This document shows, in pieces, positions 1 to 7,216 of a stretch of 24,545 nt of DNA. The notes beneath the pieces were generated by a model that saw only the letters and a list, made by a program, of their open reading frames with translations, was not told where the DNA came from and made no database searches. The number at the start of each line of letters is the position of its first letter. The stretch's first letter is position 1. The position numbers and the translations under genes were made by a program. Source of the DNA: an uncultured Oscillibacter sp. (lineage in GTDB: Bacteria > Bacillota > Clostridia > Oscillospirales > Oscillospiraceae); assembly GCA_900544105.1 (NCBI GenBank), contig UQUC01000027.1:1-24545 (forward strand), read 5' to 3'.

Positions 1-1
1 C

Positions 2-220
2 GCCGGGCAGACCAGCGCGGAGTTCTGGGGTATGGGGTCCGACGGCACGGTGGGCGCCAACAAGAACTCCATCAAGATCATCGGCCACGCCACAGACCTG
101 TACTGCCAGGCCTATTTTGTGTACGACTCCAAGAAGTCCGGCGGTCTGACCCAGAGCCACCTGCGGTTCGGCGACCAGCCCATTCACGCCACGTATCTGG
201 TATCCGCGGCGGACTTCGTG
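2..220 (+). other. Fragment of pyruvate:ferredoxin (2-oxoacid) oxidoreductase, gamma-domain region
   Basis: The first ~73 codons read like the internal gamma domain of PFOR/NifJ. The glycine-rich GSDGTVGANKNSIKIIG stretch, then YFVYDSKKSGG, SHLRFG and ADFV, follow each other at the spacing I know from that family. PFOR oxidises pyruvate to acetyl-CoA and reduces ferredoxin in anaerobes, and this segment normally sits several hundred residues into a ~1,180-residue enzyme. Here the match stops at ADFV, where PFOR usually continues with A-C-H, and RecJ sequence takes over in the same frame. No thiamine-binding or ferredoxin domain follows. The assignment comes from motif memory, without an alignment. 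Confidence 0.8.
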
Positions 221-1549
221 GGCGTCCACGCCCTGCTGAAGGAGGCGGGGCTTCTGGGCAAGCCCATCACCTCTGTCCAAATCGGCTTTGTGCTGGCCCC
301 CAGGATCAACGCCGCTGGCCGCATGGGTGCGGCGGATCTGGCCGCGGACCTGCTGGAGACCGATGACCCCGCCCGGGCCGAGGAGCTGGCAAAGGCTCTG
401 TGTGACCTAAACCGGGAGCGGCAGGCGGTAGAGCAGGCCATCTGCGCCGACGCCACCGAGAAGATCGAGCGCCTCCGGGCCGAGGACCGCAGCGCCCTGG
501 TCCTCTCCAGCGAGGACTGGCACCAGGGCGTGGTGGGGATTGTGGCCTCCCGCCTCAGCGAGAAGTACGCCTGCCCAAGCTTCATGATTCATCTAAAAGA
601 CGGCGTGGGCAAGGGTTCCTGCCGGTCCTACGGCGGGTTTAACCTGTTTTCCGCGCTGGAGTCCTGCGCCGACCTGCTGGAGGGCTTCGGCGGCCACGAG
701 TTGGCGGCGGGCTTTACCATCTCCGAGGAGAACATCGACGCCTTCCGGGCCCGGATGAACCGGTATGTCCGCTCCGCCTCCGGCGGGGAACGGGCGGTAT
801 CCTGCCTGGACGTGGACGCGCCCATCTCCTGCCCCGGCGAGGTGACGCTGGCGGAGGTGGAGCAGCTGGACCAGCTGGAGCCCTATGGCGCGGGCAATCC
901 CCGGCCGGTGTTCGCCCTGCTGGGCGCCACGGTGGATGTCCTGCAGCCCGTGGGCCAGGGGAAGCACCTGAAGCTCCGCCTCTCCAAGGGCACGTGCCGG
1001 TTTGACGCCATCTTCTTCTCCATGACGGAGGAGACGTGCGGCGTGGCGGCGGGCATGCGGGTGGACGCGGCCTTTTATCTCCAGGCCAATACCTTCCGGG
1101 GCACCACCACCCTGCAATTGCAGCTGGTGGACCTGCGTCCCTCTCTGACCCCCAGCCGCCATGAGGCGGAATCCATGGACCTGCTGCACCGCCTGACGGA
1201 GGATCTGCCCCTCACGGCCCAGGAGACCGCCCGGCTCATGATCTCCCGGGATCAGTTTGCCGCCTTCTGGCGGATCCTGGACCGGCATCTGAAGCAGGGC
1301 AAGCTGGAAACGGATCTGCTGCCCTATCTCCGCTCTCTGGCGGCGCAGGTGGGCGGCTGTGACAGTTTTCTCCGGGCTGCGCTGGCCCTGACGGTCTTTC
1401 AGGAACGGGGGCTCATCTCCCTGTCCCGGCAGGAGGATCGGGTAACGCTATGTCTCAATCCCATTCAGGGAAAGGTGGATCTTTACGCCTCTCCCTGCCT
1501 GCGCCGTCTCCGGGGCGGTGCGGAGGTTAAACGAGGTGATTCGCAGTGA
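2..1549 (+). CDS. recJ: Chimeric ORF: PFOR fragment joined in frame to single-stranded-DNA exonuclease RecJ (C-terminal part)
   Basis: The frame is open from base 2, so the 5' end lies outside the window or was lost. From about base 221 the protein is RecJ, a 5'-3' single-strand DNA exonuclease of recombination and mismatch repair. Visible RecJ features are the APRINAAGRMG motif, the DHHA1 region with the GGHELAAGF motif, and an OB-fold-like part further on. The N-terminal DHH domain that holds most catalytic aspartates is missing and is replaced by an unrelated pyruvate:ferredoxin oxidoreductase segment (see the separate entry). As written, the product should not be an active nuclease. An ATG at base 32 exists but lies inside the PFOR part and is not a natural RecJ start. 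The gene ends in a 4-base overlap with rel, the usual Firmicute order, so the RecJ side is the native one. Either a real rearrangement or a misassembly made this junction. Confidence 0.85.
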   Translation, partial: AGQTSAEFWGMGSDGTVGANKNSIKIIGHATDLYCQAYFVYDSKKSGGLTQSHLRFGDQPIHATYLVSAADFVGVHALLKEAGLLGKPITSVQIGFVLAPRINAAGRMGAADLAADLLETDDPARAEELAKALCDLNRERQAVEQAICADATEKIERLRAEDRSALVLSSEDWHQGVVGIVASRLSEKYACPSFMIHLKDGVGKGSCRSYGGFNLFSALESCADLLEGFGGHELAAGFTISEENIDAFRARMNRYVRSASGGERAVSCLDVDAPISCPGEVTLAEVEQLDQLEPYGAGNPRPVFALLGATVDVLQPVGQGKHLKLRLSKGTCRFDAIFFSMTEETCGVAAGMRVDAAFYLQANTFRGTTTLQLQLVDLRPSLTPSRHEAESMDLLHRLTEDLPLTAQETARLMISRDQFAAFWRILDRHLKQGKLETDLLPYLRSLAAQVGGCDSFLRAALALTVFQERGLISLSRQEDRVTLCLNPIQGKVDLYASPCLRRLRGGAEVKRGDSQ

Positions 1550-3759
1550 CGATTGACGAACAGTTTGAGAAATTGGAGAACACCGTCCGGGAATACAATC
1601 CCGGCGCGGATTTCAAGCGCATCCGGGAATCCTATGAATTCGCCAAGCTGCATCACGGCGAGCAGCGCCGCAAAAGCGGTGAGCTTTATATCACCCACCC
1701 TTTAGCCGTGGCGCAGATCGTGGCGGAGGAGCTGCACCTGGATTCCGAATCCATCGAGGCGGCCCTGCTTCACGATGTCATTGAGGATACGGACGCCACG
1801 TATGATGACGTGGCCAAGCTCACCTCCCCCACGGTGGCGGATCTGGTGGAGGGCGTCAGCAAGCTGACCCGGATCCAGTACGCCACCAAGGAAGATGAGC
1901 AGATGGAGAACCTCCGGAAAATGCTCATCGCCATGAGTAAGGACATCCGGGTCATCCTCATCAAGATCTCCGACCGGCTCCACAATATGCGGACCATGGA
2001 GTATCAGACCCACGCCAAGCAGAAGCAGAAATCCCTGGAGACCATGGAGATCTACGCTCCCATCGCACATCGGCTGGGTATGCAGCGGATGAAGTGGGAG
2101 CTGGAGGATCTCTCATTAAAATATCTGGACCCCATCGGCTACGATGAGATCGTCTCCAAGCTGGACGCCAAGCGCCCGGAGTATGACGCTCTTATGAGCC
2201 GCACCCAGGCTCAGATCGATCAGCGGCTCAATGAAATGGGCATCAAGCACATTGTCTACGGCCGCATGAAGCACCCCTATTCCATCTACCGGAAAATGTT
2301 CAGCCAGAATAAGTCTCTGGATGAGATTTTCGACCTCTTTGCGTTCCGGGTGGTGGTAGACACCGTCAGCGACTGCTACAACGTGCTGGGCGTGATTCAT
2401 GACCTCTACAAGCCTATTCTGGGACGTTTCAAGGACTATATCGGCACTCCCAAGCCCAACGGCTACCAGAGCCTTCACACCACCGTCATGGGCAATGAGG
2501 GCATCCCCTTTGAGGTGCAGATCCGTACCACGGAGATGCACGAGATCGCCGAGTACGGTGTGGCCGCCCACTGGAAGTATAAGCAGAACGGTCAGGGCGC
2601 CGGCACCGAGGGCAAGTACGAGTGGGTACGCCGTCTGCTGGAAAATCAGGAGGGCGCCGACGCTGAAGAGTTTATCCACTCCCTGAAGGTGGATATGTTC
2701 TCCGACGAGGTGTTCGTGTTCACACCCAACGGCGATGTGCAGAACCTCCCCGCCGGAGCCACTCCCATCGACTTCGCCTACGCCATCCATTCCGCCGTGG
2801 GCAACCGCATGATCGGCGCCAAGGTGAATAACCGCATCGTCACGCTGGATCATGTGTTGAAAAACGGCGACATCGTGGAGATTTTGACCTCCAAAAACGC
2901 CAAGGGTCCCAGCCGGGACTGGATGAAGATCGCCAAGAGCAACGAGGCCCGCTCCAAGATCCGTCAGTGGTTCAAAAAGGAAAAGCGGGACGAGAACATT
3001 GCCAACGGCCGCTCCGCTTTCGACGCGGAGCTGCGTCACTGCGGCATCGTCATGAAAGACGTGCTGGACCCGGAGTTCCTGCCTGTGCTGCTGAAAAAGG
3101 TGGCCTATCCCACGCTGGACGATCTCTACGCTGCCATTGGCTACGGCGGCTTCACTGCTCAGAAGGCGGTGAGCCGGATCCAGGGCGAGTTGCAGCGCCG
3201 CCAGCAGCAGCGGCAGCAGGAGCAAATGCTGGCAGAGGCTGTGGCGGAGCCCAAGGAGGACGCCAAGCCCGCGGATACCCCCAAGCAGCCCAAGGCCGTC
3301 AAGAGCGAGCAGGGCATTATCGTGGAAGGTCTGGACAACTGTTTGGTGAAGTTCTCCAAATGCTGCACCCCCGTCCCCGGAGACGACATCGTGGGCTTCA
3401 TCACCCGTGGCTACGGCGTGTCCGTCCACCGGGCGGACTGTCCCAACGCCTCGGAGGAAAAGCGGAAGGAACAGCCCGGCCGTTGGATCCATGTCTCTTG
3501 GGGCACCGATACCAATGACAGCTATCCCACCACCATCGAGGCGGTGTGCAAGGACCGGCTGAATCTGCTGCTGGACATCTCCTCCGCCCTCTCCACTACC
3601 AAGACCTTTGTACTGGGCCTGAACACCCGCAGCACGGAGGACGGCTTCGCCATTATCCGCATTGAGATCCAGATCAAAGATGGAGCGCAGCTTTCCACCC
3701 TGATGAATAAGCTCCATCAGATCTCCGGTGTTCTGCGGGTCAACCGGCCCGTGGGCTGA
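1546..3759 (+). CDS. rel: Bifunctional (p)ppGpp synthetase/hydrolase Rel (RelA/SpoT family)
   Basis: This enzyme makes and degrades the alarmone (p)ppGpp in the stringent response. The 737-residue length matches long Rel proteins such as B. subtilis RelA. Domains in order are an HD hydrolase (His51, HDVIEDT at 76-82, then ISDRLHNM), a synthetase domain with RFKDYIGTPKPNGYQSLHT near residue 294, a TGS domain from about 386, a helical region, a conserved-cysteine zinc-finger region (KCCTPVPGDD near 606 and HRADCPN), and a C-terminal ACT domain. The RFKD form of the synthetase loop is the one known from bifunctional enzymes, and the HD residues look intact, so both activities are expected. A glutamine-rich low-complexity run near 548-560 is a lineage-specific linker. 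The start is GTG, overlapping the recJ stop, with GAGGTGA just upstream. Confidence 0.96.
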   Translation: MTIDEQFEKLENTVREYNPGADFKRIRESYEFAKLHHGEQRRKSGELYITHPLAVAQIVAEELHLDSESIEAALLHDVIEDTDATYDDVAKLTSPTVADLVEGVSKLTRIQYATKEDEQMENLRKMLIAMSKDIRVILIKISDRLHNMRTMEYQTHAKQKQKSLETMEIYAPIAHRLGMQRMKWELEDLSLKYLDPIGYDEIVSKLDAKRPEYDALMSRTQAQIDQRLNEMGIKHIVYGRMKHPYSIYRKMFSQNKSLDEIFDLFAFRVVVDTVSDCYNVLGVIHDLYKPILGRFKDYIGTPKPNGYQSLHTTVMGNEGIPFEVQIRTTEMHEIAEYGVAAHWKYKQNGQGAGTEGKYEWVRRLLENQEGADAEEFIHSLKVDMFSDEVFVFTPNGDVQNLPAGATPIDFAYAIHSAVGNRMIGAKVNNRIVTLDHVLKNGDIVEILTSKNAKGPSRDWMKIAKSNEARSKIRQWFKKEKRDENIANGRSAFDAELRHCGIVMKDVLDPEFLPVLLKKVAYPTLDDLYAAIGYGGFTAQKAVSRIQGELQRRQQQRQQEQMLAEAVAEPKEDAKPADTPKQPKAVKSEQGIIVEGLDNCLVKFSKCCTPVPGDDIVGFITRGYGVSVHRADCPNASEEKRKEQPGRWIHVSWGTDTNDSYPTTIEAVCKDRLNLLLDISSALSTTKTFVLGLNTRSTEDGFAIIRIEIQIKDGAQLSTLMNKLHQISGVLRVNRPVG

Positions 3760-3765
3760 TCTTTC

Positions 3766-3798
3766 GCGGCATTGGGAACGAGTTTCCTTCGTTGCCGC
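3766..3798 (+). other. Hairpin in the rel-dtd spacer
   Basis: Between rel and dtd (144 bases) the arms GCGGCA and TGCCGC pair perfectly, with a smaller GGAA/TTCC pairing inside the loop. No U-run follows, so this is not a convincing intrinsic terminator. It could be a processing site or part of a dispersed intergenic repeat. The rest of the spacer to 3889 shows no good promoter, and AAGGAG directly precedes dtd. Confidence 0.4.
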
Positions 3799-3903
3799 AA
3801 AGGTCCCTCTCGATAAAATACAAGACGTCTGGCTCTGCCTGTTTTGCGGGTAAAGCCCATTACAAAGTATACCCTTTTGGATACCAAATAAGGAGTTGCT
3901 ACC

Positions 3904-4344
3904 ATGCGCGCTGTTGTTACACGAGTCAAAAACGCCTCTGTTATCATCAATGAACAGGTCAACGGTCAGATAGGCACCGGTTTTCTGGTGCTGCTGGGCG
4001 TAGGCCCCAACGATACGGAGGCCACCGCCGACAAGCTGGCGGACAAGATCTGCAATCTGCGGGTCTTTGAGGATGAAAATGAAAAAATGAACCTGAATCT
4101 GGGGCAGGTGGGCGGCAGCCTGCTGGTGGTATCCCAGTTCACTCTGTACGCCGATACCTCCTCCCGCCGCCCCGGTTTCTCCGGCGCGGCCAAGCCCGAC
4201 CTGGCCATCCCCCTCTATGAGCGGTTCATGGCCCACTGCCGGGAGCGGGGCTTTGACGTGCAGCACGGCGAATTCGGTGCCGATATGCAGGTCTATTCCC
4301 AGAACGATGGTCCGGTCACCATCCTGTTTGACACGGAAGAGTAA
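3904..4344 (+). CDS. dtd: D-aminoacyl-tRNA deacylase
   Basis: This enzyme hydrolyses D-amino acids (and glycine mischarged on tRNA-Ala) from tRNA, acting as a homodimer in the cytoplasm. The 146-residue protein is full length for the family. It begins with MRAVVTRV, carries the catalytic-site motif SQFTL at 77-81 with the conserved threonine at 80, and has the NDGPVT motif (cross-subunit Gly-Pro) at 134-139. AAGGAG lies 8 bases upstream of the ATG. It sits directly after rel, the same order as in Bacillus and many Clostridia, which supports the call. Confidence 0.96.
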   Translation: MRAVVTRVKNASVIINEQVNGQIGTGFLVLLGVGPNDTEATADKLADKICNLRVFEDENEKMNLNLGQVGGSLLVVSQFTLYADTSSRRPGFSGAAKPDLAIPLYERFMAHCRERGFDVQHGEFGADMQVYSQNDGPVTILFDTEE

Positions 4345-4368
4345 ACTGATTTTAATGAGGTGTGTCTT

Positions 4369-5004
4369 ATGAAGATCCAAGCCTTGCAGGTGGGGTCCAT
4401 CGGCACCAACTGCTATATTCTCTGCGATGAAGCTGCTAAGGTCTGCGCCGTGATCGATCCCGGCGCGGAGCCGGAGCTGATCCTCTCCGCCGCGGAAAAA
4501 CTGGACTGCACCGTGGACAAGATCCTGCTGACCCACGGTCACTATGACCACACCGGCGCGGTGGCGGCGCTGCTGGAGATGCTGCCGCCGACAGCGGTCT
4601 ATATCCATCAGGCGGATTTTGACAGTCCGCAGACCCAACTGTTCCCGCTGAAAAGCGAACTATCCCGGATCCCCTTCGGCGGCGTAAATTTCTATGGGGA
4701 GGGAGACCGCATCACGGTGGGCACTCTGGAACTCCAGGTACTCCACACCCCCGGTCACTCCGAGGGCAGCGTCACGCTGCTGTGCGGAGATACCCTGTTC
4801 TGCGGAGACACCCTATTTGCTGGTTCCTGCGGCCGGACAGACTTTCCCGGCGGCAGCATGAAGCAGATGATGGCCTCTCTGTCCCGGCTGGCCGCTCTGT
4901 CCGGGGACTACCGGGTCCTGCCGGGACACATGGAGCCCAGCACTCTGGACCGGGAACGGCGCTACAACCCCTATATGCAGATGGCGCTGCGGGAGCAAGG
5001 CTGA
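4369..5004 (+). CDS. Metallo-beta-lactamase-fold hydrolase (glyoxalase II-like)
   Basis: This is a cytoplasmic metal-dependent hydrolase of the glyoxalase II/YqgX type. The metal motif THGHYDH is at residues 55-61, followed by the HTPGHSEGS histidine, the GDTLF aspartate and a final LPGHMEP histidine, so all usual ligands of a binuclear zinc site are present. I chose ATG 4369 because GAGGTG ends six bases before it; a GTG nine bases earlier would overlap that ribosome binding site. At 211 residues it is shorter than true glyoxalase II, lacking the long C-terminal helical domain, so the substrate is uncertain. It lies between dtd and hemZ, with a one-base gap to the latter. Confidence 0.9.
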   Translation: MKIQALQVGSIGTNCYILCDEAAKVCAVIDPGAEPELILSAAEKLDCTVDKILLTHGHYDHTGAVAALLEMLPPTAVYIHQADFDSPQTQLFPLKSELSRIPFGGVNFYGEGDRITVGTLELQVLHTPGHSEGSVTLLCGDTLFCGDTLFAGSCGRTDFPGGSMKQMMASLSRLAALSGDYRVLPGHMEPSTLDRERRYNPYMQMALREQG

Positions 5005-5005
5005 T

Positions 5006-6523
5006 ATGAAGCTGGAATTTTTAGGTCATGACGAACGCTATATCGTCGAGCAGAGCCTGATGACCCTCTTTCCGCTGGAAAAACCGGCCTATGACGCGGT
5101 ACAGCCTGGAGACGAGGCGTGGTGCCGCCTTGCCGCCGAGGAAACGGCGGCGGACTGTCAGGTCACTGCGGAGCTGCACTATCACGGATACACCGCCGCC
5201 GCTGTTTTTGCCTCACCCCTTACCGGCACGGACTTTGAAAAAGAAGGCCAGCGGCGCTATGCCGTGGCAGCCTGCTTCTATCTGGCGTTTCTGGAACTGT
5301 ATCCCAAGCTGCCGGAAGCGCTCCGCGCCGCGGAAAAGCTGACGCTGCCCCCCTGGGGGATGCTCACCGGCGTCCGGCCTGACAAGCCCATCACTTGGGC
5401 GCTGTTGGAGGGCAAAACCCCGGAGGAAGCCAAGCAAGAACTGAAGGCGCGCTACTTCGTCCCGGAGGACCGGGCGGCACTGGCATTAGAGACCGGCACC
5501 GTGGGCTATCACGCCCGGAAGCGGCTGGAAAAGCGGGACATCGACCTGTATGTGGGTATTCCCTTCTGTCCCACCCGCTGCGCCTACTGCTCCTTTGTGA
5601 GTCAGAGCGTGGAACGGAGCTTTTCTCTGGTGGAGCCCTATGTAAAGGCTCTGATCGCGGAGATCCGCTCCGGCGGGGACATGGTGCGCAGTAATCACCT
5701 GCGGCCCCGCACCTTCTACATGGGCGGCGGCACCCCCGGTATTCTGACGCCAGATCAGATGGATGCCATCCTGACGGCTTTGGAAGAATCCTTCGACCTT
5801 TCCGCCTGTCCGGAGATCACGGTGGAGATCGGTCGTCCGGATACCATCACAGCCGAAAAGCTGGCCGTCCTGAAATCTCACAATGTCACACGGGTCTGCG
5901 TAAATCCGCAGACCATGGAGGATCACGTTCTCACCGCCATTGGCCGCCGCCACGCCTCTGCGGATACGGTGCGGGCCATGGAGCTGGTGCGGGCCTACCG
6001 GTTCCCCCACGTCAACATGGACCTCATCGCAGGCCTGCCGGCGGATACACCGGAGGGCTTCCGTCGTTCTCTGGACAAATGTCTGGAACTGGGGGCTGAT
6101 GACATCACCATCCACACCCTGTCGCTGAAAAAGGGCAGCCGCATCCTGATGGAAGGCCTCTCCATTCCCGACGGCGCGGCCGTGCAATCCATGCTGGACT
6201 ATGCCGCCCCTACTCTGCGGTCCGCAGGCTTCGTCCCCTACTACCTTTACCGGCAAAAGTATATGTCCGGCAGCTTTGAAAATGTAGGTTGGAGCCGCCC
6301 CGGTGGAGAGTGCTGGTACAACGTGGATATCATGTCGGAGCTGTGCTCCATTCTATCCTTCGGTGCGGGCGGCTCTACCAAGATGGTAGAACCAGGCACC
6401 AACCACATCGAGCGGGTCTTTAACCTGAAGTATCCCAAGGAATACACGGAGCGGCCGGAGAAAATCCAGCAAAATCAGGCTGCTTTCGCGGAGTTCTATC
6501 AAAAATACGTTCCCGAAACTTAA
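5006..6523 (+). CDS. hemZ: Radical SAM coproporphyrinogen III oxidase-like protein HemZ
   Basis: HemZ belongs to the HemN-like radical SAM enzymes. The three cysteines that hold the [4Fe-4S] cluster are C188, C192 and C195 in GIPFCPTRCAYCSF. A GGGTPG motif follows for SAM binding, and a NVGWSRPG/CWYN region near the C-terminus is typical of HemZ. The ~180-residue N-terminal extension before the radical SAM core separates HemZ from HemN and HemW. HemZ proteins are annotated as anaerobic coproporphyrinogen dehydrogenases, but many Clostridia that carry them lack a full heme pathway, so the physiological substrate is open. It follows the MBL hydrolase by one base and is probably cotranscribed with it. 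Confidence 0.92.
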   Translation: MKLEFLGHDERYIVEQSLMTLFPLEKPAYDAVQPGDEAWCRLAAEETAADCQVTAELHYHGYTAAAVFASPLTGTDFEKEGQRRYAVAACFYLAFLELYPKLPEALRAAEKLTLPPWGMLTGVRPDKPITWALLEGKTPEEAKQELKARYFVPEDRAALALETGTVGYHARKRLEKRDIDLYVGIPFCPTRCAYCSFVSQSVERSFSLVEPYVKALIAEIRSGGDMVRSNHLRPRTFYMGGGTPGILTPDQMDAILTALEESFDLSACPEITVEIGRPDTITAEKLAVLKSHNVTRVCVNPQTMEDHVLTAIGRRHASADTVRAMELVRAYRFPHVNMDLIAGLPADTPEGFRRSLDKCLELGADDITIHTLSLKKGSRILMEGLSIPDGAAVQSMLDYAAPTLRSAGFVPYYLYRQKYMSGSFENVGWSRPGGECWYNVDIMSELCSILSFGAGGSTKMVEPGTNHIERVFNLKYPKEYTERPEKIQQNQAAFAEFYQKYVPET

Positions 6524-6555
6524 ATGGGCGGCCGCAGCCGCAAGGAGGGTCATTC

Positions 6556-6918
6556 ATGGAACATAGCTGTGAAGCGTATTGGACCAAGGCGGAAGGACTG
6601 GTGCGGGACGCCATCTGCACCATGGGTTTGGGGGCCAAACGGCTGACGGATGCCGCCAAACGGCAGTTGGAGATCGCGGATCTCCGGGCCGGCGTCAACG
6701 TCGGTCTCCGGGAACTGGGCGAGCTGCTGTATGCCACCCACACCGGCACTCCTACGGATTCCGAGCTGCTGCTGGAAAAAATGCAGGAGATCGATGACCT
6801 CAAAGCCCGGCTCCGAGATCTGGAGGGAGAACCCATCATCCATTTGATCTGCCCCCGCTGCGGACATGAGGTCCAGCCGGAGGACGTATACTGCCGGGAC
6901 TGCGGCGAAAAGCTGTGA
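6556..6918 (+). CDS. Small zinc-ribbon protein of unknown function
   Basis: The protein has 120 residues. The first ~90 are helical and charged, with a probable coiled coil around 65-92. The end is a compact zinc ribbon with two C-x2-C knuckles (C99/C102 and C113/C116), in the form CPRCGHEV and CRDCGEKL. I recognise the ribbon but no named family. AAGGAGGG lies 7 bases upstream of the ATG and the gene starts 32 bases after hemZ, so it is probably the last gene of the rel-hemZ run. It could be a nucleic-acid or protein-binding accessory; the sequence does not say which. Confidence 0.75.
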   Translation: MEHSCEAYWTKAEGLVRDAICTMGLGAKRLTDAAKRQLEIADLRAGVNVGLRELGELLYATHTGTPTDSELLLEKMQEIDDLKARLRDLEGEPIIHLICPRCGHEVQPEDVYCRDCGEKL

Positions 6919-7216
6919 TGGCGGGTATGTTCCGCTCCTGCGGCGCATACCTAACCAATAGCGGCGGTACGCCGCCGAAAGACTGTCGATAAAGCGATAA
7001 ATTCTCCGCAACGGTAAGGTAGGGCAGCCGTTAGCGGCTCCGCCGCTCTACGGATGCCGCATACCCCTTGCTGGTAAAGGGCGTGTGCGGGAAACCTAAG
7101 AGGGGTTTCCTGCGCCATTGAAATCCTAAGTTTTCAGAACTTTTATAAAGTTCTGAAAACCTGCTCAGCGGGGATACGCCCCGCCTCTCTCAATCTGAAA
7201 ATTCGAGGTAACATCC
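6919..7216. other. Gene-free spacer packed with hairpins
   Basis: These 298 bases hold no plausible gene but at least six inverted repeats in a row. They are: 6924-6951 (GGTATG, CCGC, GCGG, CATACC nested), 6961-6975 (GCGGCG/CGCCGC), 7023-7058 (nested around AGCGGC/GCCGCT), 7057-7090 (CCGCA/TGCGG with CCTT/AAGG inside), 7090-7110 (GGAAACC/GGTTTCC) and 7130-7160 (14-bp arms). A further GCGGGG/CCCCGC follows at about 7168-7184. None ends in a convincing U-run. It could be a folded RNA, a dispersed palindromic repeat cluster, or the leader of the flippase gene that follows. Confidence 0.6.
7130..7160. repeat. Near-perfect 31-bp palindrome, 14-bp arms
   Basis: Arm GTTTTCAGAACTTT and its exact complement AAAGTTCTGAAAAC are separated by only three bases. 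It lies 57 bases before the flippase ATG. No U-tail follows, which argues against a terminator. Its A+T-rich arms differ from the GC-rich hairpins around it. It could be a protein-binding operator or an RNA hairpin. Confidence 0.8.

Noticed and set aside
2116..4638. 840-residue minus-strand reading frame across rel, dtd and the MBL hydrolase gene
   Set aside because: It spans three well-supported plus-strand genes, has no recognisable domain, and is rich in His/Gly/Leu/Val as expected for the antisense of GC-rich coding DNA.
6987..7001. CGATAAA direct repeat in the 6919-7216 spacer as a CRISPR or operator
   Set aside because: Only two short copies eight bases apart; too little to support a call.
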